The position numbers were made by a program, and so were the translations under genes. Below the pieces are notes generated by a model that made no database searches, was not told where the DNA came from, and saw nothing but the letters and a program-made list of their open reading frames with translations. Below, piece by piece: positions 34,001-46,000 of a DNA stretch of 64,000 nt (its first letter is position 1; every line of letters starts with the position of its first letter). The DNA lies in NCBI GenBank assembly GCA_903813345.2, contig CAIIXF020000001.1, positions 4,714,001-4,778,000 of the forward strand, written 5' to 3'. This DNA is from Owenia fusiformis (Eukaryota; Annelida; Polychaeta; Sabellida; Oweniidae).

Positions 34001-37000
34001 AGTGCACAACATCTTAAAGAAATAGTCCACTTTAATAGGTTCTGTCTTGATTTGTTTGATTAAGTGCCTATTGATTGTCCGCTTCAAGACAGGATTAGGG
34101 TTCGATGGTGGACTACTCCTTTAAGCATGTTAGGACACCAAACACATGGTGGGGTATCTATACAGGTACATGTACCAAAACATTCAATTATTGACCCAAC
34201 CAAATCATAACCACCATAATAATCACAAAGGTTCTATTGTAAAGGGTTATAAATTTTAATAAATATCTTCTTTGGATAATATGATTTCTAGATATATACT
34301 CACTTTGCTATTATTTTGCTAAAATCATGATCTTTGGAATCTGAAGACATGTAGTTCAATATTTCCTCTTTAGACATAGAATTAGTCTTCTGATCTAAAA
34401 CACAAAAATGGGAATACAATTTTAGAAATATCTTAGAATTGTATCAATATGTTTATGATGTTAAACTGGACTGTTTCAGATATTAGGGCTGTCAAATTAA
34501 TTGTATGAGTTCTTAAATTTCTTAAAAACATATTTGAGATCTAATCAGGAAATTGCAGGTTCAATTTCTGCCAAGGTGGAGTGACTTTGAAGTTGGTCTA
34601 GAGTAGCTATCCAATGCATTAGGTTTAGCCCTAATATACATACACACTGCACTGTATTGCAAAATCCCTTACCATCTTCTATTTTCATTTTAGATATCTC
34701 ATGTTCTTGGAGGTAGGAAAACTTTTTGGCTGAAAATAAATAATGAAGAGAGTAAACATACAAAATAAACAAAACGTCACAATAAAATGTGCAGTAATTG
34801 AGATCATTTTGCTGAGAAAATATAGAAGAATTAATCCAAAAGGATGTCAACACTTCTTTGGCTGTACATCTATATGTTGTATTGCATCCATATTGTATTG
34901 TATTGTATCATTTTTGTACTGTATTGTGCTGTAATGCGCTGACCTGTTCTATACTGTATTGGACAGTACTGTACAGTGTTGTACAGTATTGTACCATATG
35001 TACTGTACTGTAATTTACTATACTGTACTGTACTGTTCTTCAAATATAATACTGTATTGTACTGTATGTACTACATCATATCCTATCACATATCATATCA
35101 TATCATATTATATTCATATTATCATACCTGTTTTTGGTTGAGTTTCACTGGACTGTTTGATCTCTTGCTCAAAAAATTTCTTCCTATCAATTAAAGATCT
35201 AGTTTTGTTGTCTATGGGTTTGTTTTCTTCTGGCTTGTTCTGTAAAAAAACATATGCAAATCTTTCAATATAGCAGTTTTTTAAATGGTTCCTAAATGAT
35301 AGGGGAATGGGTTGCTATACAGTTTCTTTGTATGTAAGACCACTGTTTGAATGTTGGGGATTTGTTTTCTTAGACCACTTGAATTCTTCTAAGTTTCTTC
35401 TTTTTCTTTCCTTTACTTTTTGATCTTTTTCCTTACAGCACTTGCGCTTGCATAAGCCTTTACAATTAGATATTACCCCCAGAGAATTGTGTATAATGGA
35501 TAACTAATTTCCTCACTGATGTAAAAGCAGATCAAGAAAAAAACAGAAACACGCTATTAAGAAACAACTTCTTTAGGGGCTTGAGATGTCAATTGCTTTA
35601 ATTATTTTGCCTCCAACTCTGACTATTAGAAAGAAAACACCCAAAGTGACATTTCTAGGATATTAAATCATAACACTTAGAGTTATAAAGAAAGACTGAG
35701 CGAAATATAACAGAGCTACCAGCTGGGCAGCCAAACCCAGAAATCAATTGTCGCGGTGATTCGGCATTAACCTGAAAACTACGCGAAAATCGTGCTTTTC
35801 TACAGAATATAGTCCCGCCTCCAAAAATCATATAAAATGACACCTGTGCATAAATTGACTTTTAATATCGATAAACGTAATGGTTTTGGCCGATATTTCG
35901 GGAAACGTTTGGAGATATCGGGATGTAACTATATTTCACGAATAATAAGCAAAATAAGGTATGGTGGGTGAGAAAGAAGACCTCAAAGAGAAAAGTTTTG
36001 AAACTGGGTTTCGATAATTTTGAAAATTGGGGTCGTATACATGTTTTGGGCATTTTTTTCTGAGATTAGTTATTTATGTGATTTTAGTACAAAACGCACC
36101 CCCCTTAACTCGCGGACGTGATTTGAACGTTTTATTGCCCATTCTTATATATGTCTCGAGTTATCAGCCACTTAGTCAGCAGTAATTGATTTTCAGAAAA
36201 AAATGTTAATTCTCAGGGATCGATTTTGACATGGTCCCCTGAAGTTGTAAACACTCAATCTCGGATGAAACCCGTAGTTAGCCGATACAAAATAACCAGT
36301 AGATGATAAAATTGACTTGTAGTTCCCAATCCCCGCATTAAGTTTTTGTTGGGAATTGATTTCTTCACGTCGAAAAAAATATGTGATCAGAAAATCAGCT
36401 AAATGACAAAAACAATTCTGAGGAAACATTAGTTCAGAATGTTTTGGGCAAATTTTTTTCTTACAGATCTGTGGTTAAAAATCTATTGATAAATAAAAAG
36501 TAGTCTAAAATACATATGGTGTCTAAATATAAAAATACCTGGATAAGTACTTTTGTCAGGAGACTTGAATCAATTGCGGTCCAGTCATATTGTCGTGTCA
36601 AAATTACCCAAAATGGTGAAGCCCTGGCTTTTGAAGAGGGTCGTCTTCGGACTCGAAGTTTTCAGTATTTTTAGCCCTTTAGCAACTAATTCTTGAATTA
36701 AACGTATGCGTATGATCTAAATACGCATAAGTAAGCCGTATTGTGCATCAATTCGAAGTTCTTATGGCAATTTGAAGCCATCATCTGGAGCGGTTTCTAC
36801 TCTTGAATCCGCCAAATTGCTGAAATGCCAAAGGACCTTCTCAGGTCACGTGACCTGTTTTTAAAATTTTGCATTTCAGCCACAAAACAACAACATCGGT
36901 CATTCATAAATTGTTTGTGGATGGCTTTGAGCACCAACTTGGCATTACTGTACTTAAAATCAAGAGAGAATGTCAAACAAAACAATAATCGCTAACTGTT

Positions 37001-40000
37001 TTATCAATTTTTAGTTGATTCCAAGGGGTCTTTCCCTTTCGTTCGTAATTTTAAAGTATCGATGGCGCTGAAAACAAATTGAACTGGCTCAGCCTATTTG
37101 AACGGATTTTAGTAGATTCATGGATATTTAGATCAACCGATAGTGTTAACAGGATTCAGGGATTACAGGTGATTACGATGGAGTTCACGGCTTTTAGGTA
37201 AGTTCAGTATTTCTGTTAGATAACGTAGTTTGAAAACACATAATTTGAATAATGATGGTGTAATTTTTGATTTTTGAAATTTTTTAAAGTTAGAGGCAAT
37301 CTCATCAAATTTCAGTATCTTTTATTGCACATAGGATTCTAGAAATTTACTCACACATTGATGTGATAATAAATATTGTATATTTGATGTAAATAGCATC
37401 AGGGTCTTGGAGTTAAGCTCGATGTCAGCGCCTCCAAATGACCCATGTTGTTTCAAAATTAGGGACCATATTTTGGGTCATATTGCGCATGCGCAAAATA
37501 TATAGCTATTTCTTTTGTGCATTTCCAGAAAGCAGGTTCCAGAACTCCTTGATTCTGCCTCTGCTTCGATGTGCCTACCAGATTTAATTTGTGGATTTCA
37601 CAGGGGATTTCAATGTCATCTTCCCTCTCTGAATCTGAACAGCAATGCCTCAGTCATATTTGTGAATTCCCAAGACTAGATTTGCTTGTTATGTGAGTAT
37701 AGGTGTAACCTTACATGTGTTGTGCAAATTCAAGAAATTAATGCTGTACAGTAACAGTGTATATTGTTGGTTTGCGACAAAGTCAAGGTAGTTCCGTAAA
37801 ATGTTTACAATGTTTCTTGACCTGAGTGGCGAGCGAACATTTACAGGGCTGCAGGGGCCTGGGAACCAATAAGGGGAGGGGGGGCAAGTTTCTGGTCTGA
37901 GAAAAAACTTCAGCGAAAAAAATGTTTGGACCCCTACAACCAAGTTTTGACATTTGAGGCCCATTATGTTGAAACTTTGGCCTAAAATTAAAAAATAAGG
38001 CCTTAGAAGCCCCCATTATGACCAAAAAAGCCCACTTTCTGGGGCCTTAAGACTATTTTGGACCAAAATTTATTTTGGCCCATTTTTTTCTGAGCCCACC
38101 CAAATGACGAGGCCCCGGCCATTACCCCCCCCCCAGATCCGCCAATTATATTATGGTCACATTAAGGTCTCATGGTAGTTATCAGAAATTTACACCAAAC
38201 AGGAAATGAAATAATCATGTTATTTTAAAGTTTTTTGAATGAAGTAAGATAACTGAGTTCTGCTTTGATCTTCAGTCAGTTGTAGTACTCCCATATATCA
38301 TTTACATGGCCAGGATCACAATGGTTATTGTCAAAATGACCTTTACCATCAAAATAGCTTTTTCAGCCCTAATAAAAAATATATATAACTTTTTCAGGAA
38401 ATGCCTTGCAAAAGTAGAATAGAGGACCAACAACAATGCCTTGACTCAACCTAGAACAGAAATTATGTTCAAATCCTCTGATGGAGAACACTAGGTAAAC
38501 TGTTTGTTTTCATGTAACTAACTGAAGTTGGTATACCATATATATCATCTAAGTTTTGATTTTAAAAAATGTATTGATAAATAAGCAAGAAATGAACTAT
38601 CTATGCATGTGTGTCATGAAAATGTTTCAGAGAAAAATGCATTTTAAAATTATATTCCTCGTAGAAGCAATATTTAAAACATAATATTTGCTTCTTTTCC
38701 TGAAACAGTAAGCTAATCAACATTGGATTATTTTGAAAGTTTAAGGAGACTATACTATTGGGTATATTGAAATTTACCAGGCAAGCTTTTGAACCAGGAG
38801 TCATAGGGGGGTTTTCTGTATTGATGTTGAACAGAAATAACTTAAAACAGGAATCCTATCGACAGAGGTTAGCTAGGAAATGGGCTAAAAGTGAATTTCG
38901 CGAGACACAAGTGACGGCCATTTTGAAAATAGGCGAGCTTTTGAACCAGGAGTCATAGGGGGGTTTTCTGTATTGATGTTGAAAAGAAATAACTTAAAAC
39001 AGGAATCCTATCGACAGAGGTTAGCTAGGAAATGGGCTAAAAGTGAATTTCGCGAGACAAAAGTGACGGCCATTTTGAAAATAGGCGAGCTTTTGAACCA
39101 GGAGTCATAGGGGGGTTTTCTGTATTGATGTGGAACAGAAATAACTTAAAACAGGAATCCTATCGACAGAGGTTTTAAAACGTGCCACTATTGTTGACGG
39201 ACAGACAGACAGACAGACGGACGGACGGACGGACAGACAGACGGACAAGTGAGTGATTGCAACAGCTCACCATGTGAGCTAATAAAAACATGATTATCTC
39301 ATCTGCATACATGTTGATAATTTAATATAAAATGGAATTCATCACAATTATGGCAATAATAAATGTGAACATTCTCCCACAAATTATATTTTTACTGGAA
39401 TGTCTTCTTGAATTATTACCCACAATGCAACATTTGAAGAGATATTATTTACTAGTAATATGTAGATTTCAAGTATGATATCACATTGACTGAATTTTGA
39501 AAACTTTGAATTGTGTAAATCAAGATTATTTCTAATAACTAGTCCATTGTTATATTGTCATATTGATTACAGAAAACATGATTTTTTCCTATCAAGTTTC
39601 TTATAATATAACATTAATATTCATGTATTTTTCTAATTTTTCAGATTTTTTTGTGTTGGCTGAAGATGTTCCCTGCCATAGGTGCAAAAATGACTGGCTT
39701 CAAAGGTTACTAGATACTTATCAACAATATCAAGCTCAGATTTACAACTTCACATGAATCAATCAACAAAAATGAAGGCGTAACGTTACACCATTCACCA
39801 TCACCTATTAATGGTACAGTTAAATCAACTTTGTCTGATCTGAAAAACTCAGTTCCTGATGAAACACAATGGAGATTTTAAGACCAGACCATGTCCATAA
39901 CAGCAGAGTATTGATAAGGTGAAAACAAAATGATACTGTGCAATGTTAACGAGATGCCAAGAACTATATACTCAAAATGATAACAATGAATGATAACACG

Positions 40001-43000
40001 ACTTTGATGTTGACATGAAAATTGAACTATAAAGAGAGTCAGTTAGCAGGGACAATTTGATTCTTCTGTCTTCCAACTCTTTGAGGTAATGATTTATGAT
40101 TCAAAATTAGATAAGGATATATTGGAAAATACTAATATTGGAAATATTCTGGAAAATACTATTTGCTGGAAAGATTTATAGGCTGTCCCAAAAGTATGGG
40201 ACCCCCACAGGCAGAATGTACCAATGCCCCCATTGTCATATGTGATTTTAAAGCTTATCCAAAGTTACATTGATTTGCCAAGTATCATGTGTCAATTCCC
40301 AAATTGGAAAAAGGTTACAGATTTTTCAAAATTTACTTTCTGGCTACAGTTGAAGTTCAGTTTTACACTAAATTAGTAGTAGTGTGTCTTTCCTTGGCCA
40401 TGTTGCATTTTAAATCATCTTAAAACATTTTTAAGGAAATAAAGAGTTTCCATGGAGTATCTACCCTCACCTTGGCCAAACACTATTTGAGAGTTGAATC
40501 ATGATACTGGACAAGTCAATGTAATTCTTGATAACCTTCAAAATGTTATATAATACATACTGTGAAGGCATTGGTATATGTCTGCCTAGGGGGTCCCATA
40601 CTTTCTGGACACCCTGTACACTGGTACATTGGTAAATAGTTTTTAAAATCTTAGTTTTTCATTTCAACCAAATTAATGATTATTTCTGCTTATCTAAAAT
40701 TTTGGTTGTCTATCCATTGAATCTGTGAGTTTTTGGCATGACCCCCCTCCTCACAGGGGCTGTGTTGAGAAAAAGGGTTAGAAATATGTCGCTGGAATTA
40801 TGAAATTATGATTTAAAAAAAATGTTAACTGTAATTTTTACATGTTTTTATTCTCATTTTCTGCTAAATCAGCATGCAACCTGGTGGATGGATGCCACAT
40901 ATATCTTGTCATTAAAATACCAAGGAAACAACCTATCAGTTATTTCACATGGCCTCCATTTTGAATTTTTAAATATATTTTGTCATCAAAATGTCTTCCA
41001 CTCATGGTATTCAATTTGAATTTGTACAACTTTGATGTACAACTTCAAAGTCTATAGCTGACGAACTTTCGGAACTCTGGAGGATAAAACTTCATACAAA
41101 TCGACTGGTGCTATGCTCATTGAGAGTGATATTTATTAGTTTTTGTCTTGTCCTATTATTTTCTGTTAAAAAGCTAGAACGAGATTCATGAAAACTGAAA
41201 TTTTGAGAATATCCTCATTCCAAAAACTTGGTCAAATGTAGCAAGTTTTAATGTCATTTGGTCAATTTTCAATTACACACTTCCTGTCTGTCTAGATCTA
41301 CATTTATTATCCCATCGAAAGAAGTTCATTTTACGATTTTTGCTGTAACTCAAAATATAGTGGAGCGATTTTGTTCATATTTGGTATGTGAATACTATAA
41401 GCATTGCACACTGTCTAAAGACACTTTTGGTAGAAGGCGGCCATTTTGAAAAATGGCCGCAATTTTAACGTATTTTACTATAACTCAAAAAGTAGTGGAG
41501 CGATTTTTTTCATATTTGGTATGTGAATACTATAAGCATGGCACACTGTCCTATGAAATTTTTGGTAGAAGGCGGCCATTTTAAAAAAAAAATTTGAAAA
41601 ATGGCCCCCATTTTAACGTATTTTACTATAACTCGAAAAGTAGTGGAGCGATTTTGTTCATATTTGGTATGTGAAAACTATAAGCATGGCACACTGTCCT
41701 ATGACACTTTTGGTACAAGGCGGCCATTTTGAAAAATGGCCCCCATTTTAATGTATTTTACTATAACTCGAAAAGTAGTGGAGCAATTTTGTTCATATTT
41801 GGTATGTGAATACTATAAGCATGGCACATTGTCCTATGACACTTTTGGTAGAAGGCGGCCATTTTGAAAAATGGCCGCCATTTTAACGTATTCTACTAAA
41901 ACTCGAAAAGTATTGGAGCGATTTTGTTCATATTTGATATGTGAATACTTTAAGCATGGCACATTGTCTAATTAAACTTTGGGGAGTAGTCGGCCATTTT
42001 GAAAAATGGCCACCATTTTTATGTGTGTTATTTTACAAGTATGTGTGCGATTTTTCGAAAATTTTAGAGATGGCTACTTAAAAGCATATTAATTCTCCTG
42101 ATGACAACTTGGCTAGTGAGCAACCATTTTGAAAATGGTGGCCTTTCTGATGTGTTGTTTTATGATATTTGCATTCGTTTGTAAAAATGCCAGCCATTTC
42201 TGTTCGATGGGATTCGCTACGCTTTGGCATTGCCGTTGTTCTGGTTTCTATCATGTCTATCTGTGTCTGAAATTGGGGCACACTTTAAAATCACTTCCCT
42301 ATGAATGATGATGAATTCGTTCCCTTATTGTATGGTTTAGAAGGTATCAATCAAGTTCTGCTATTTTGAACACATGCAATATTATATAAATTGTATTGAA
42401 TATCATGAAAATAAAGTGAATTATTGATAATATTTAAAATAATTATAACATCTGTCTGTGTCATATTTGTTGTTAGCATAATTTTTACAAAATTTGCAAT
42501 TATATCCCCAGCATGAAAACATTAAATATTGCATTATTAGAGCAAAAGTATGTACCAGGCATAATTCTGTTACAAATGCTAGGTATAACATTTTCAACAA
42601 ATGAGTATTCTCGATTTGAAGAACGAAGTTCATCACTCTAGCGTTACCCTGCTTTGCACAATTCTTTTACATTATTTAGGCTAGATTTGAATGTCTGCTT
42701 TTGAAAAGATTTAATTTGGGTGATATTTCAAATTTTTTCATATAAAAAAATAAATTATGAGTGCAGTAAACTGATGAACTTCTTTCTCCAAATCTAGACT
42801 AATTGTATTTTATTGAATCGGTCTACTCACTGCACGTAATACCCCTGCTTCGAACAATTGTGATATTTTTACATCTTGCAGAATTAAGTGTGTTCTTTTG
42901 AATATTCATGATTTAATTTGGGTGATATTTCTAAATTTTTCATTAAAAAATTATGAGCCCAAGAGACTGTTCTCCGTACGGCGACGTCTCCTTTTATTCC

Positions 43001-46000
43001 AGTCCAGGCATAAATTCTATGCTAAATTTTATATTCGAACACGAATGTATTCACGCCTTCTATAAAATGTAAACAAAGTCAACATTTCACGCGGAGTGTA
43101 TTCGACAATATTACCCCTGCTTTTCGGTCTATATTTCTTAATTATATTCTCATTCTCAAGCTACTATTTTTACCATTAGCAACCAATTAAAAACTTAGGC
43201 CTACAATGGAGTGATTGGATCAATATTTTTATGAATTAGACAATGGTTGCCTCAAGTTAGCCCCTTCAGTGATAAATGAAGAAATGTAACCTCTTGCAAT
43301 GATATACAAATGTCATTCATGTACATTATGAATATACTTTTCCATATATTATTGCCATTCCTTAAATTTATGCCCCAGCATTGAACATTCTCAGATTCCA
43401 ATTTCAATATAATATTCAGTTGAAAATCAAAATTAACGTTATTATTCTATATTTTCTGAGTTTTCTGATTTAGTTACATTTACCAATAGAATTTATATTT
43501 TCTATGGTAACCCATCATGATAAACAATGCCATCTCAAATCTTCTCAGCCCTGAGATGCCATGATATAATGAGCTTGATTTGGCGATCCAGGAGAGCCCA
43601 AATTTGAGGATTTTTGAGATCTTTCATCCCAGCTCATATTTCATCTAATTGGGGTCATTAAACTTGTGTAACTATGCCTGTTGTAATATCTGCTGTTAAA
43701 TACAATGCCTATTATGTAATGTATTGACATTAAGGTAGATGATTACATGATAACAATCACACTTATTGATAGTTTTAACTTTTCCCATCTGATTTGCTCA
43801 GATCACAGAATATGCCTCATAATATCAGAGCATGTTTCAGGTGAAACAGAAAGATGCTATGAGTATCAGAATGATGGTAACCGGGTACTACTAGATATAG
43901 TAATTGGTATGTTATAATTTGCCTTTTGGGTCACTGTACTCAGTGACCGGTATCATTGACCTCCTGTGGAATGTATTTGACAAGTACATGTAGTTCACTC
44001 TAGAATAGACATCAGGAGACGGTAAAGAGTCGATTAAATACAAATAATCGCGCGTGTTATGCAGTTTTAAGGTATGTGCAGTACCTATATGATATAGACT
44101 TTCTTTTAATCTCGTTGGTCAAGCGATTTACCAAGAACAAATCGGTTGAAGAGCTCACTAAACTCGTCGAATGTCAGAAGGAAAATCGCCATTCAGCTGA
44201 TTCCAAATCGAGTCAGCCCCGATAAGGACAGCTCATTTCAACTTAATGTCCAGCGAATCTGTCTAGTATAGATCCAGACACACTTATATGAAGGGACATA
44301 GACCACTCACGTCATAACTTATAAAGTTACACCTTGAAATCTGAAAATACATGTTACAAGTCGAAAACAACAGTTCAAACTGCCTACCGAACTAGTGTTT
44401 TTATTCGATTGTTTCAAGGGGTCTTCAAAATTCTCGCAATGAAAGTTCAAATTACCCTACTTATATTGAAGTTTGCGTGATCGAAACCTATTTAAATCGT
44501 AAAAAGAAACTATACTTTATGTCTCTGCCAAGTATAAAGTGTAAATATTCTGTAGTTTTTGCAGGATTAGAATATCTATTCGGGAAGTGGGGATTCTGGA
44601 CGTATGCCGAGAATTTTTAATCACCGGCGCGTAGTGATAATCGTGACGTCATATTTTGGTTTGGCCGCCCAGCTGTACAGAGTAAAGGAAGGTCAATAAA
44701 ACATTCTAATAAGTCCCTGACATTTACAATTTAGGAGTTACTTCAGAATCAAAGTCATTGAACTGCTTCAATTGTTACTGATTGACGCAGAATAGTTATA
44801 GCTGTTGCCGTTGCCAAAAATAATGAACTGAAATTTAATTTGACCTTCATATAGATATAAATCTCTAGAAAAACATAAAAAATGAAGTCACAACGCTTAT
44901 GTACTGGTATATCAGAAACTAAAATAAATTGAAGCTAATATTAAACATGCAGTTTAATTACACAGTCTGCATAAGCATAAGAAGCTATAAGCTTGAGTTA
45001 TTGCACAAACATAAATTCCAATATTTGCTTATAATACCTGAAAAGACGTGCAATTTAGTAAAGCCAAGTTTTGCAACAGAAGCCAAAAATTGTACCCTCT
45101 TCCTAAATATTCCATTATGAAAACCAAGTAGACCTGATGTCTTATGAGCTACTGGGTGAAAGTCACTTCCAAATCCACATTACCTCAGTCTGTACATCTT
45201 CAGCTGGTGACTTGCTTTCAAAGCCAGGCTTAGGTATATTAGTCTTGGGTTTGATTTTAGCTGCAGGTAACCGGGAAGCCCTAATTGGGTCAATATCTCC
45301 AGAGGTGACACCTGGTGGAGGGATTTTAGGTTTCTGGCTTACAGGGGGCTGTTTAAAATAATAAAATATAAAAACTTCAAATCTAACTACTCTATTCTAG
45401 ACATTCAGAAGCTATGAATCTGTACAATCCCCAAATTATCCAGATAATTTTTTGACAGTTAAGATGCATTGTGGAATTAAACAGAGATAATTCTCGAATT
45501 CAGTTTTCAATGAAATATTATTCTAAAAATAATTTGCAAAAAACTAGGATCGCAAATATTCTCCCAAAGAAAATGTATCAATATTATTCTAGATTTAATT
45601 CTAGGATTGTACGAATTCAAAGCCTAAGGTCTACTACACAGACTAGAAAATCATGTAGTGAGATCATTACACAAGCTAGGGTCTGTGTATGAAGACCGAT
45701 TCATAGAATACCAAGTGTCTCTCGATGAATTGTAACCATATTATGCCAGTAGCAAATCCAAACAAACATTTTATTCATGAATCTGAAATATGTCACAATA
45801 TGATATTGTCATGATTTGCACATAAAAAGACATTGATCAGTGAAATCTCAGAATCTGATATTTGAGTCATTGTCAAGACAGATGCACGGATGGATGGACA
45901 GACATAGGGACGAATCAAATGGAGAGCTTCGCCATATCCCAACTCAGGCTTCATTCGGTGGGATATTAAGACTAGATCATAAGTTACCCCGTTGATTTCA

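Larger units (their letters stand above)
32529..34303. other. scribble intron with retroelement-like 3' end and TTAA mini element
   Basis: 33064-33407 is a repeat with AAGGTCATTGAAGGTCA words (33140 and 33255 region), a CCGCCACCCGCC segment and a terminal hairpin. 34018-34120 is a TTAA-flanked mini element. The rest is plain A+T-rich intron. Confidence 0.6.

Noticed and set aside
34743-35194. Several 60-70 codon frames rich in Tyr/Cys/Ile
   Set aside because: They follow from the TGTAT/TACTG low-complexity tract.
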